The notes: generated by a model not told the origin, from the sequence alone. Shown: positions 10,050 through 21,403, counted from the stretch's first letter. The stretch: DNA of 64,000 bases from Patiria miniata (GCF_015706575.1 NW_024037056.1:1946109-2010108), one strand, 5' to 3'. Translations and numbers: made by a program.

Positions 10050-13000
10050 TTAACGACTTCGCTTTTCATAATAGTCCCCCTTCCTATCCCTTTCATAGTA
10101 TTTCCCGTCATCTTTATCACCCCTTCTGTCTGGGTGTCTGTCCTCCCTACTGTGTGACCCTTTGTCAGATCTCACACTTCTGTGTCCACTCTTGCTGTCG
10201 GGATACGAGCCTCTCTCGCGATATGAATCCCTTTCCCGACGCATGTCTTTCTCATTCCGCTCATCTGACCGGTCGCGTTTCATTTTATTTTCTCCGTGCT
10301 CATTTCTTGCGGCGTCTGTTCTGCCGTATCTGCTCTGTTCTCCGAATCGTTCCTGTGGCGAAGTTTTCCTTTTGGTTTCTTGTTTGTTACTCTCCCACTG
10401 ATCTGTCCCCCGTTCTCCCTTTCTGTCCCTTGTTCTATCCCTCTCGTAACACATCTCGTCATCTCTATCACTCCATCTGTCTGGGTGTCTGTCCTCCCTA
10501 CTTTGTGACCCTCTATCGCCCCATCTGTCCGTGTCCTTGTCGGCCCGTGTATGCTCTTCTCTTTCACTTCCGTGCTGATTGCTTCTGAATCTGTCCCTGT
10601 CCCGTTGGCTGTGGGTATCTTGAGCCCTATCTGTCGCTCTGTCCCTGTCCCATTGTCTGTGGGTATCTTGCTCTCTATCTGTCGCTCTGTCCCGTTGCCT
10701 GTGGGTGTCTTGATCTCTATCTGTCGCTCTGTCCCTGTCCCGTTGTCTGTGGGTATCTTGCTCCCTATCCGTCGAGCTGTCTCCTCTCCGATCCATTCTG
10801 CCCTCGTCTCTCGGCCAGCTTTTCTCTTTCTGCTGTTTGGGAAATTCATCTTGCCGATGCCTGGTGTATCCACCGTTTGAACTGTGCTCCCTGCGTTCGG
10901 GCTTAAAGTCTGGGTAACCGCGGTCCACTTCTTGCTTGACTCTCACCGGTCGCTGTGGTGAGTTATCTGTCTCGGACTGGCTCGACTCCGAATCGGAAGA
11001 ATCTCGGCGAGACTTCGACGAGTGCTTGCTGTCTTTCTTCTGCTTCTTCTTTTTCTTCTTGTGATGCAACTTGGCTTTGGCTTTGTGTTCTGTGGGCGGG
11101 AAAAAAAGGGAGAATGTTTTGAAACGTGTCGATTATCAAATCTGTGGATCCTTCCTGGCCGTCGATAACAAAAACTTGCATTGGGGAGTTAAGTTGGCGT
11201 AGCGGTACTTTCCACGCCTTCCACCGCTGTGGCCCAGGTTCGATTCCCGCCTGGGCCAATATGTGGATTGGGTTTTCAGTCCCTGCCTGATTCCGTGGGT
11301 TTTCCCTAGAATATCATTCTGGGATTTTCCTCCCACCACTAAAACTGTAATTTTCTTCTACCAAGGGACCCCACTCGAAACAAGTCAAAAAACTTTCGTC
11401 GGTTATCCGGCCCAATTGCTGAATTAAAAACAAACACTACCACACATAAAATAGCACATAAAATTGTGGTATACCTTAAAAAGAAATTGACACCACTTGC
11501 AAATAAAACAAAACCTTTTAGCCAATTCAAGAAAAAATACAATAAATCTGAAGTAGCTTATCAAAAATACTAACCTGTTAAAATTTCAGCTTAGTACATA
11601 TCACACTTTTTGAGAAAACCCTGAAAATGCATGTGTGCATTTTTCTCGACGCAAATCGACGGATGTGTAACGGATTGCAAACTAAACTAAACTTGGTCAC
11701 TTGGGGGCAGTATTTCAATTTTTTTATTCTAGCGATGGTTTGGTCTGAACTATTCCTAGGCAATAATGGTAAATTCCTCTTTTCAGTTGTAGCCGAGTTT
11801 GCGTCGATGAGATTCAACTGCATGTGGTAATTCGAAATCATTACTGTGAAGCCCACCTTTTTTGGCCTTCTTTTTCGGAACCGGATTATCATCTTCTACA
11901 TCGTCGTTCTCAGACGGAGGCGGAGACGGGGTTCTCGGAGCGCATCCGTCTTGTCGTAGCTGCTTTGTGGCGTCGTCATCGTTTTCATCTTCCTTGGGTT
12001 TACGGTAACTGCTCACGTGGTCCACGCGCAGCACACGACCCAAAAGCTGTTCGCGAAAAAAAGTAAGAAATTGAGAACAAGTGATCCGCAGATCGCATGT
12101 GTCGTCTTTTTCCGTGGTCCATCCCTATATGTTTTGTGTTCTTAAACAAGGTTTTTAAAAAAATGACCTCAAATGACCCCTAGATGACCTTTGACCTCCA
12201 ATATCGGAAGACATGTGATGAACCTCCACCCAAGGATCACTCCATCCAATTGTATAGACAAAGAAACATTTGAAGCGTATTTGAACAATGACCTGTAACG
12301 ACCCCTACATGACCTTTGACCTCAGTAATCCGATGAAGAATTGTGTCTTCCCACCCAAGGGTCACTGCATGGAAGTTTCATCAAAATCGACGAAAGCATG
12401 TACAAATGTTGCAAACTTTCCTCCCAAAATGTGAATTACATCATTATGAACCTCAGTTGACCTTTGGCCTACGACCTTTGACCTGAAATATATCCCACAT
12501 TATCTTAGCTATTCAATATCCCTTGTGTCCAAGTTTTATGGAATTCGGGCGAATATTTGGGAAATGAGAACAATTCTAAAAACTTTAACATACATACGGG
12601 TAACGGCAGATATTTTTTTTTCCCAACCAAAATTTATAGCGTAGCGGTAGCGTAGCGGCGCGATTTAAGCGTAGCGTTTATCTCCGAAAGCGTAGCGGGT
12701 GCTAGCGCTATTTGATGCCTGGCTAGAAAACTGTACGGGTCTACCGTCATAAGGGTCTACGGACATACAGAAATTAAGACTGGTTAATGTCTCCACAAAC
12801 CTCATTTAGGCGACACAAAAAAAACCCCGTTTCTCGTTCAGTTTCTGTTATTCCCTGCCTGTGAAATAAAAATAAAACTCGGCCGTAAATACCTTGATGC
12901 CATTGAAGTTGTCCACCGCTAGGATGGTACTCCGCTGGTTCTCATACGCCAGGAAGCAGTAGCCTTTGGACTTGCCCGTCTTCTTGTCCCGAACGAGGTT

Positions 13001-14753
13001 AATATTCACGATCTCCCCGTACCTGCGTGCGACGGAAGGAAACGGTCAACGATTCGTAAGACGTCTGGACTTGAATTTTTCTTGTTGATGATTTTTCACT
13101 TTTCCCTGCAGATGCCCAGTCTAAAACATCTCAATTTCGCTCATTTTCATGCAACAATGCCTTTGTACTACTTCTGATGGCTATACACAAATATTGTGTG
13201 GAGTGTCTTTTTAACCCACTTTTCATCAGACTAGAAACTTTTTTTTTCCCTTGGCCTAAACATCCCCATTTTTCAAGTTTTTTTAAGCAACAATGCCTTT
13301 CTACTGCTTCTAATGGCTATGACAATTCGGGCGATTCACAATGCAGTGCGCCACCAAGGGTTTGCCATGGAGAGTCTATTTTTCAAGTTTATGGTCGACA
13401 AAACGTGGCCCATTTGAATGAGTGTCAGTAGACAACTTGAGCTAATTCGTTAGACATGTAGATTGGGGCATGTAGCATTCTGCTGCCTTACAAAAAATAC
13501 CAGAAAAGAGAAGCTCAAACGTATATACTCAAATCATACTCTTGCGAAACTACTGACCAAAAAAACTACATTGTAACAATTTCAAATGTCCCGCGCTGCG
13601 AATTTTGTCGATCATTTCCCACAATGCAATGTAAAAACTGAGCTCTCCGTTGCAAACTCTTGGTGGCCCACTGCATTGTGAATTGCCGGAATTCAAACAA
13701 AAGGGATGTATACAAACAGTTAACACTTACTGAGAAAACACGCAGATGATGTCACCCTCTGTCAGGTCAAAGGGCAAGCCCCCAATGAAGACGTAAGCGC
13801 TGTCTTTGTACTGCTCATGCCATGACGTCTTGCTCCCTACAACACCCAACTCGGCCTCGATGTCGTTGAGCTTGTTAATGTTCTTCACGTTAGTTAGCGG
13901 GCTGGTGTTAAAAAATAAGAAAAGTAATGTTTAAAAAAGTGGGAAAATAACAAAAATAACACCATTCATACTGAAGCTCGTAGTGCGACTTTGTACCGGT
14001 AGCTGCTTCTTTCTGGAGGACAATTGTTGTCAGGTAGCATATCTTCTGCAGATCTTCGCCAATGAGTGACGAAAAATCATTAAACTCGGTACATGCATAG
14101 AACAACTTATCATGAACATACCCGAGAAATTTCATGGCTATAGGTCAATTCAAAGGGTTTTGGAATTATAGCTAATTAATTATTCATATGCACGAATGGT
14201 AATTCTGCTTTGTGTACACTACGTATAGGGGCCTATGGGGAAATTAAGTTTTCACGGGGGGAAAATTGTTTGCTGCGGGACAACCTGTGGTCCGAATGTT
14301 ATGCTTTTGGTACGCCCTATCAAAAGATGCGCAAGACTCGAGGCTAAAAAGTCAGAACAGCTCAGGTCACGAGAAAAAAAAAAGGTTCAAGGCTATTGCG
14401 GAAAATGTTGAGGAGGGGAGGATTCCACCCTCCCCCCCCCCCCCCCCCCCCGGCACCTTTAGGGTTAAGTTAAGTTTTAGAAAATAGTACGCACAGTGTG
14501 TCATAATAAAAAAGGAAATCTAGTATTCGGAGTAAATACTAGATCATGATCAGTTCAGTGGCTGGGCTTCATTTGAATTCAAACTTAAGCCAGTCACCGT
14601 GCAACTTTATGAGGGGCGACTTGTCTAGAACCAACTCGAATAACACAAAATTCGCCCCCTTAGTTGTTCGACATCGCCGTAAAAACGTTTCATAGTTATC
14701 AATTGTTCAACGATATGAAGATACTATTGTCCCCATTTCTTTACTCACTTCAT
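10050..14753 (-). CDS. RBMX2: RNA-binding motif protein X-linked 2 (Ist3/Snu17 family), five coding exons
   Basis: Coding exons, minus strand: 14749-14753 (only ATGAA), 13731-13901, 12893-13022, 11857-12046, 10050-11089. All donors and acceptors are canonical and in phase; the product is 511 residues. RBMX2 is the metazoan Ist3, a nuclear RRM protein associated with the activated spliceosome and the RES complex (with BUD13 and SNIP1). The N-terminus reads [14 protein letters not shown]. The RRM follows, with RNP2 VFIGGL and RNP1 [10 protein letters not shown], then the diagnostic RVDHVSSYR and [13 protein letters not shown] segments. The large last exon encodes a Lys-rich stretch and a long Arg/Asp/Glu tail of repeated DTHRQRDRD motifs, longer than in the human protein (about 320 residues). 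The two-residue first exon is supported by a perfect GTGAGT donor and by MN-PLT in the human homologue. Confidence 0.93.
10590..10795 (-). repeat. Coding minisatellite in the RBMX2 tail
   Basis: Imperfect tandem units based on ctatctgtcgctctgtccc and gtctgtgggtatcttg encode successive [15 protein letters not shown] copies. The units stay in frame and vary in length (about 48-66 bases). This is probably the source of the long tail and a likely site of length polymorphism. Confidence 0.8.
11183..11430 (+). mobile_element. tRNA-derived SINE, second family
   Basis: Begins ggggagttaagttggcg and includes a B-box (GGTTCGATTCCCG) followed by ccaatatgtggattgggt and gtgggttttccc. The same head and body occur at 44263-44538, and a related head at 25518-25830. 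It is inserted in RBMX2 intron 4. Confidence 0.75.
11590..11850. repeat. Diverged copy of the hairpin-type repeat family
   Basis: Contains the tttcagcttagta-acat-acac-tttttgag block also seen at 42110-42200, and a more diverged version at 8885-8960. It sits in RBMX2 intron 4, close to exon 4. The ends are not clear. Confidence 0.45.
12155..12600. repeat. Degenerate tgacctttgacct repeat
   Basis: Two or three diverged units of roughly 130 bases, each with tgacctttgacctc and a ccacccaaggatcact-like block, in RBMX2 intron 3. Short versions of the same motif occur near 16920 and 24600. Confidence 0.6.
13325..13693. mobile_element. Palindromic MITE, attcgggcga family, copy 1
   Basis: Inverted ends read aattcgggcgattcacaatg and its near-complement, and the similarity continues inward through gcgccaccaag. 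A second copy is at 25957-26313. It lies in RBMX2 intron 2. No coding capacity. Confidence 0.75.
14405..14455. repeat. Long pure C tract
   Basis: A run of about 20 cytosines at the end of a CT-rich patch in RBMX2 intron 1. On the other strand it is a G-quadruplex-capable run. Confidence 0.8.
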
Positions 14754-14880
14754 TATCCCACGATATTTAGCTCAGCTCCAACAATATTTAGTAAAAATGG
14801 GCCCAGATCTCGAGTCATCTGCCTGGCCGGTTGCATGTCCACAGCAAAGAAATTATTCTGGATTAACGTTGAGGGCGCTA
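14754..14880 (-). promoter_or_regulatory. Probable RBMX2 5' untranslated region and promoter edge
   Basis: This is the DNA immediately upstream of the RBMX2 start codon on the minus strand. It has no obvious TATA box. Its distal part, about 14845-14880, is where similarity to arm B of the inverted duplication begins, so the duplication breakpoint lies within or beside the promoter. Confidence 0.4.
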
Positions 14881-15441
14881 TAACAGCAAACCGTTAGCTT
14901 CCTCTCTGATCATTAACTTTTCATTGGCATCGGGATAATAAACCAAGAATGCTACGGGCACTGTGTAGTCTAAAAAAAACCTTTTCTGACCAGAATGGGA
15001 GGGTTTCTTGTTAAAATAACTGGGTGCGGGTTTAGATGAAAACAACATTCACAACACAAGCTCGTTAAAATTACAATACATTTTTATTGAAACTTCTCTC
15101 CCCCATAATTACAGGCTCCGAAATTCCTCTTTCTTGTGATTTCTTTCGCCTTTGTTGTCTTTATTAAAGAGGAAATCAGGAAAACTCTTGAAAATGTTTC
15201 TCCAACAGTAAATAGAAATGGTAATATTGTCAAAAATAAAAGTTAAATTAACTTGAGAATGCAATACACATATACTTTCATATTTCAAAAACTGCATTCT
15301 TTTTCTCTCTCAACACTACTAAATAAATGAAGAAAATCTTCTTTTTTTTAAACAGTAAGATTAGGGTCAGTCGACCCACAGTCACTAGCGCAAACAATAT
15401 AACTATACCAATTAACTAAAACAAAAATGAACAAAGAAATT

Positions 15442-15516
15442 GACTGGAGCGGGGGTTTGAACCTGTAACCTCCGGATTGCCGTTCCAGTGCTCTACCATA
15501 ACTGAGCTATCCAGCC
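15442..15516 (-). repeat. tRNA-like sequence (tRNA-derived repeat), arm A copy
   Basis: Read on the minus strand it has a GGCTGGA/TCCAGTC acceptor stem, a D-arm with TAGCTCAGTT, an anticodon-like arm and a T-arm with GGTTCAAAC. The would-be anticodon loop ACGGCAA has C rather than U before the anticodon, and flanking sequence is shared with 26809-26880 and 58566-58637. I therefore treat it as a tRNA-derived repeat, not a working tRNA gene. Confidence 0.65.
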
Positions 15517-16279
15517 CTACGTTGGCACTTCCCCAATTTGCCAGTGTCCTTGTTCAACAATTGTTTATCATTTTAATACTCCAAGTTTAATACTCCAAGT
15601 TATCTATTCTCATTAGTGCACATTTATCATCTTCATGAAAATGTGAAAAGGGCTGCAGTTGGGATTGGAATTATTTGCCTGGCTATCAGTCATCAAGGCA
15701 AGACCTCAGTTTAATGCTCAAGGGCAAATGATTCCAATCCCAAACCACATCAGCTTTTTTCCTCCCACAACATCCAGGATTTTACACAGCTTACACAACA
15801 CAGCACTGAAATCCATTCAAGCAAGGAACTTGGTCACAGTGTCCAAAAATGTTGGTGTGCTCAATTGACCATTGTGTAGAGATGCGTGACTGAAATTAAA
15901 TGAAACTCATAGGGGTTTAGGCCAAGGACTCGGAGTATCTGCACAAAAAGCCATTTGCGAGTGACCTATACCCTTTGGGATTTCAATTTGAAAAACATCT
16001 GGTACATGACTTTAAATTTAAATTCTCCAGACCAAAGACACTGTTGCTAATCACATGATTCAGGGCAAGCTCTTGCATAGTTACGTATGAGACGCTCAGC
16101 ATCAGTACATAGCTCACAATGGGTGAGAATGGCACGAAGACACCAGACCATGCCGGAGCTGGGGGTTGCTAGCATAAGGCTTGCCCCGAATCTTGGATAT
16201 AGTAACAGTCTCTTTGGTTGGGCCGGGAGAATGCAAAGTTAAAACGTGCAAAGCATTGGATTAAGTCAGCGTTCCAGAC

Positions 16280-16285
16280 TTTATT
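16280..16285 (-). promoter_or_regulatory. Polyadenylation signal of TMEM256 copy A
   Basis: AATAAA on the minus strand about 90 bases past the stop codon. The equivalent hexamer is preserved in copy B, which supports a real role. Confidence 0.65.
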
Positions 16286-16373
16286 CAAATTCAAATCAAT
16301 CTACATTCACCTTTGACATCATAACATCATTCAAAGTTCTTTGGTAAAAAAAAAATCTCTTTAGAAAAGATTT

Positions 16374-18732
16374 TTAGAACGCCATAGCGAGCCAGCCAGC
16401 CATAAGCATCATTCCACCATAGGGAGTAAACTTGTTGAGAGTCTTTAATCCAAACAGAGCAGAGAAGTAACACGTTCCACAGAACCCTAGCATTCCAATC
16501 AAGAGTAGGACGCCAACCTGTAAATTACAAAAAAAAACAAGCTCGATCAGAAATATCTCGGAGGCTGCGGGCCAATGAAAGCACGTACTTGGTACTTGGT
16601 TGGTTCTTCTCCTAAAGGACTTCCACAAGGGAGTATAACTAGGAGGCCAGAAACACTGGGGCAAACCCTTTCTCTTAGCGATAAGTGTTACTGGATTCTT
16701 TTACATGCAAGACACGGAACATCCAGCTTAACATCCCATCTGAAGGACGAAGCAATAATGGTTCAGTGCCTTGCTTAAGGGCACAAGTGTCTCTGGGCCT
16801 GGGCTCGAACCCACGCCACTGTTGCCTCTGAAACACTAGAGCATGTTCATGCATGAGTCATGTGATTGTGCCATGTAATATCTGGAAGGAGTTGTGTTTG
16901 AGTAAAAAAATCAGCTTTTTGACCTCAGTGACCCCAAGATGACCTTTGACCCCAGTTTGGTTACGTGACATCGGGGCTGTGCTACTGATACTTCTCATGT
17001 GTTCTCATGCAGTTGATTGCAACTACGTGATGTCATGCACTGAACTGATGAATAAAAGCAACCGCACTTGCGCGGACCCATTCACGGATTTGCCAAAGTA
17101 CAAACCAACTACTAACAGAAATTTCCAAAAGTGTGTAACTTGACACATCTTTGGAAATGACATTCTTGGATTGTTTTCTTCCAAATGACAGCATGCCTGA
17201 ATGAATAATTTCACAGGGAGTTTAGTCCCATTACTATCTTGAAGTCAAGTGATTTCAAAATGAGGCTCAAGACTAGACTGGTACATGTCCAACCATGGTC
17301 CAACTGTTTGAAAAGACTGACCTCTTAATTTAGTGACAAATGTCTGGTGGCTGACTATGGAGAAATGTGTAGTAAAAAGAGACTAGTTCCCGGTTTATAC
17401 CACATGTTTCTTTTGGCACAGCTGATTGATGCAGTACTGAAGTAGTGTTGGACTGGTTGTTTCAGGTGCCAGTCTATTTTCTTGTATTGCATGTTTTCAA
17501 TATCTTAAGTTTTGGGACTCTCATACACAGTATTAAGAGTCCCAAATTTTCGGACTAAGTTGTACTCACAACTGTTGGATGTCTAGTCATAGGTACAGCT
17601 AGCAGTGCCAGGGTGTGTATAAAGTGATACCTGTTGGCAGTTTGAAAAACCTAAAAATTGAACAAACAGTTGAATAAATAAATGAAAAAAAGTCAGCAAA
17701 TCTCTAGACTCAGTTATTTGGGCGATAGAAGTTAGAACTCCTTCCCCCCCCCCCGACTTTTGACTTTGGTCAATCTTTCTAGTTAGTACTAGCTTGAGTA
17801 ACTCCAGCTGACATGCTCATCAGGAATGAGCATGTATTCTGGAGTTACTCAAGCTGAGTTAGTACGACCGACCAAACTCACAATCCGACACTGGGTCTAC
17901 AAATCTCTGGAATTAAGAATAAGATTTTATTTAATCGTTTAATTGCGTATCCTCTAACTGAGGTAGCAAATCTAGAATTTGTTTTATGTAAAAAGAAAAA
18001 AACCAATGGACAACTTGATGAGCTGCTTTTTAGATAAAACCTAATGTTGTAACATGTAGCGTAAATATCATGCATTGGAATCATGATTTTATACTTACCT
18101 CATAAGTTTTGTCATCAACTCTTTTCCTCAGACCTAGTAAGACAAAGTCGGAAATTTAAAAAGGTTAAACAGAAATTACAAATAAGAAAATCAACATGCC
18201 AAAAATAATTAAACATTTGTCATTTTGTTTATCCGTTCGGGAAAGAATGGTGCAACCTGACGCCACTTCAGCGGTCGTGTATGAAGTCTATGGAGATTCA
18301 AGAAAATGTTCAAAATCTACAATGTTTTTTTTTGTCCCACTCCCAGATTCATGTCTCATCTCATTTTTGCAGTGCACGTGCAGTGACTGACCTTCATTGA
18401 GATGATATATGATTATGAAGCAAAAAGCAGCGTCATGTTGCAACATTCTTTCCTAATCCTAAGTTCGAGCAGCAGGCCTAACAAGTAACATGCCTAACAT
18501 AACACTACATCAAAGTCAACAATGCCTATTAAAGTATTATTATTAAACCAATCAATCAAACATTTTGGCGATCGAATACGGGCCCGGCCCTAGACTAGTG
18601 ACGAAAATGGTGAAGAAAGAAGTTGTTAAAATTAAGATTACCATGTGATCCGTATGCACCAAGAGCTACGGCTAGAAACCCCGAAACACCAGCAATCCTG
18701 ATGAATATTTCTGCTGACCGCAAATTTGCCAT
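16374..18732 (-). CDS. TMEM256: TMEM256 homologue, copy A (DUF423 family), four exons
   Basis: Coding exons, minus strand: 18642-18732, 18099-18133, 17570-17650, 16374-16517. All splice sites are canonical and phases agree; the product is 116 residues, close to the human 113. TMEM256/DUF423 proteins are small membrane proteins of unknown biochemical role with about four hydrophobic helices. Exon 1 carries AGVSGFLAVALGAYGSHG, matching the conserved ALGAYGAHG. Exon 2 is only 35 bases (LRKRVDDKTYE). Exon 3 has the family motif ANRYHFIHTLALL. Exon 4 has GTCYFSALFG and the GWLAMAF terminus. The usual ALSG is ALFG here; copy B keeps ALSG. A foldback transposon begins 49 bases upstream of the start codon (18781-19621) and separates the gene from its ancestral upstream DNA. 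Confidence 0.9.
18245..18455. repeat. MITE with gttgcaacctgac ends, arm A copy
   Basis: Ends read tgcaacctgac and its near-complement atgttgcaac. A related copy is complete at 62608-62790 in intron 1 of the ABC transporter gene, and part of it remains at 54410-54505 in arm B. It lies in TMEM256 intron 1. Confidence 0.6.
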
Positions 18733-18780
18733 AATGTTAATTGTACCCAACAATTGTGACACTTTACTAATGAACTTTCC

Positions 18781-19621
18781 TAGCCCGACTGCGTCTGGCC
18801 GTACAGTACTATCGCAAGCTCTGTAGTACGGCCAGACGCTGAATGCTTCCAAAAAGACTGAATTTTTGTGGCCGCCGATGTAGCGATTTTGCTACATCTT
18901 TCGATCGCAATTATCTTTTCATCCAGGGCACAAATTTCCAAAGTTAAGGTTCGTAGTCGTAGAGCAACTCATACCTTTTCGAAAAAACGTTGTTTGGTCT
19001 CAATATTTTCATCCATCTGGCCACAAGACTAATTTCAGTCATCAGATTCCACAAATATCGTCCCCCATGCGATCCCCCATGCGATTTCAAAATGGCGGCC
19101 GCGCTGTAATGTATGCAATATGCAGGCGCGCCCGCGCAAACTCATGAATATGCATAACAATCTGTGACGTACGACCTCGTGTTTTTGGACGTGCGTGCGG
19201 CGGGGCCGTACGTCCAAAAACACGAGGTCGTACGTCACAGACTGTTTATGCATATTCATGATTTGCGCGGGCGCGCCTGCATATTGCATACATTACAGCG
19301 CGGCCGCCATTTTGAAATCGCATGGGGGATCGCATGGGGGACGATATTTGTGGAATCTGATGACTGAAATTCGTCTTGTGGCCAGATAGATGAAAATATT
19401 GAGACCAAACAACGTTTTTTCGAAAAGGTATGAGTTGCTCTACGACTACAAACCTTAACTTTGGAAATTTGTGTCCTGGATGAAAAGATAATTGCGATCG
19501 AAAGATGTAGCAAAATCGCTGCATCGGCGGCCAAAAAAATTCAGTCTTTTTGGAAGCATTCAGCGTCTGGCCGTACTACAGAGCTTGCGATAGTACTGTA
19601 CGGCCAGACGCAGTCGGGCTA
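18781..19621. mobile_element. Foldback DNA transposon, 841 bp, 9-bp target duplication (Mutator-like)
   Basis: Almost perfect palindrome with arms of about 415 bases meeting near 19201. Termini are TAGCCCGACTGCG and CGCAGTCGGGCTA. The target duplication GAACTTTCC is at 18772-18780 and 19622-19630. Each arm holds a further inverted pair (gcgtctggccgtac). Arm B of the segmental duplication keeps the unoccupied site with one copy of GAAATTTCC near 53392-53400. Nine-base target duplications with long inverted ends are typical of Mutator-like elements; no transposase is encoded. Confidence 0.88.
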
Positions 19622-19839
19622 GAACTTTCCCAGCTCAGAAAATTAACTCATCGCATGGAACGGTCCGGTAATGATCCCAATGCACACTAGTGGTACGTAA
19701 CGGGGAAAACTTGTACTTGTTTGGTAACCAGACTAATTTGTATGCGCGTGGTGCATCATGTGACTAGTCAGGTGACTTGTTGGCCACTGCCATTATGGTA
19801 GCCTTTAGTCAAGTCCCATGCTGCGTGCATGGGGCGGAG

Positions 19840-19866
19840 CCGGGGGGGGGGGGGGGGTCGGGGGAA
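19840..19866. repeat. G tract
   Basis: About 15 consecutive guanines inside a G-rich patch just outside arm A. It is a candidate quadruplex and a weak point for sequencing. Confidence 0.7.
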
Positions 19867-20151
19867 GCAGCTGCATAACATGTACTGAAAGAAAGAGCGT
19901 TTTATGCGAATTGAAATTTTAGTCAAAGAATCTAACGTCATGATGGCAAAAGATTGACTTCTTGGAAACTATTTATGAACAATGAGTATTTTACCCTTAA
20001 TTTTCTTAGGTAAATAAATATTTTTATTTCAAAAGTGGAACAAAAAGGGGGAAAACTAACCCACGCATTGTTTTCAATTGAAAAGCAAAGGATTTCTTAA
20101 TTCCATTAAAATATTAAATCATAAGTACTATTTCTTATTAAAAGTTATCAC

Positions 20152-20853
20152 TAGCCTTGGTCAATGCTCTCGTCGTTATTCGTCCCGTACGCGGTCAATC
20201 GTCGGCATATATCACGCGCTATGCACATGCATGTAAAAATACAGCGCGAACAGCGACCTCATGCGGCCACTATTTTTTTATGCAAATCAGTTGGGGACGA
20301 TCGAGAGCCTTGGTTCAATCGTCCATGTGAGGTTTTGGGGGTGGTGCTCATTGTGTTAATAGCCTTAGCTGACCTTAAATGTCGTTTTCTTATTGGTCGA
20401 TCGTTGCGTGGAAACTTGCATAGTGAAACGTGGCACCGTACATAATCCATACACGTACACGTTGTGTGTCTCTGCACACGGCACCAATGCACAAAAACTG
20501 TGGTTCCTGTCACGTCCGCAAAAGGCGAATAGCTGCAAATAATTTGATGACGTCCGGATTTATCAAGGTGTGATTGGACACTCCACATATAGCCCCGCCT
20601 ACACTTATCTGTATTCGCATACGAGGTCGTGCGCTAGAAATCCAGTGCAAAATAAAGAAAAACATAAGCTTTTGCCGACGATTGAACCAAGGCTCTCGAT
20701 CGTCCCCAACTGCTGATTTGCATATAAAAATAGTGGCCGCGTGAGGTCGCTGTTCGCGCTTTATTTTTACAAGCATGTGCATAGCGCGTGAGGGTATATG
20801 CCGACGATTGACCGCGTACGGGACGAATAACGACGAGAGCATGACCAAGGCTA
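20152..20853. mobile_element. Foldback DNA transposon, 702 bp, 9-bp target duplication
   Basis: Termini TAGCCTTGGTCA and TGACCAAGGCTA; the target duplication AGTTATCAC lies at 20143-20151 and 20854-20862. Arms of about 165 bases (20152-20316 and 20686-20853) are near-complementary and flank a non-palindromic core. It shares the TAGCC...GGCTA ends and 9-base duplication with the element at 18781-19621, so both probably used the same kind of Mutator-like transposase. No coding capacity. Confidence 0.85.
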
Positions 20854-20888
20854 AGTTATCACTTGCATTCTAAAATGATTTCTCTTAA

Positions 20889-21403
20889 AGGGAAAATACA
20901 ACATTTGCAAACATCAAAAAATAAAACTACCAAATCATTTTGAAATACCTTGCTGGACTGTTAGTGAATGACAGTGTAAAGCATCCTGTAAAATCATGGC
21001 ACCTGGTATACTGTCATTTTCAAGAAAAGTGGCATTTTTGTATCAATTTCCAACGCTGGTCGGCCGACCAGCGTTGGAAAAAAACTGGCTTTTTTTCAAA
21101 TACTGGCCCCAATTGACCATCGCACTTGTTTGCAATCGATTACACACCTATGAACGGGTACAAGCCAGCTAGACTGGTTCCCTGACCTAACAATTCCCTA
21201 ATGTATGTAAACTTCTCTGTTTCTTCTTATATGGAGTCAGGGAACCAGACTACAGGAAAATGATTGTTTTTCTTGGTTTTTATAGCATTTTCGAACCCAA
21301 AACCTCAAAAAAGTCAGTGTAACTATATTTGCTACATATTTCCAACCCCCCAATTCCATCCATTTCTGAAAATTACAGCAAAAGCAAATGATGTATATTC
21401 CCT
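20889..21403. mobile_element. TTAA-flanked MITE (AGGG...CCCT), copy 1
   Basis: Ends AGGGAAAATACAACATTTGC and GCAAATGATGTATATTCCCT, flanked by TTAA at 20885-20888 and 21404-21407. A perfect central-type hairpin ccaacgctggtcgg/ccgaccagcgttgg lies near 21050-21078. Length 515 bp. TTAA targets point to piggyBac-type mobilisation. Other copies: 29096-29607, 29612-30119, about 63204-63727. Confidence 0.85.

Larger units (their letters stand above)
14845..19812 (-). repeat. Inverted segmental duplication, arm A
   Basis: About 5 kb, matching 53212-59240 in reverse orientation. Similarity runs from the gagggcgctat block beside RBMX2 exon 1 through a tRNA-like repeat, TMEM256 copy A with its introns, and ends near ccattatggtagcc at 19812. 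Exons are nearly identical, while introns show substitutions, small indels and arm-specific insertions, so the arms are old enough to have diverged. The arms are separated by about 33.4 kb. Confidence 0.9.

Noticed and set aside
10154..10880. Several long plus-strand open frames rich in Cys, Leu and Ser
   Set aside because: They are opposite-strand shadows of the Arg/Asp-rich RBMX2 tail, whose repeated codons lack stops in other frames.
19020..19400. Paired open frames on both strands around 19200
   Set aside because: They are mirror readings of the palindromic transposon, so they appear twice; no transposase motif.
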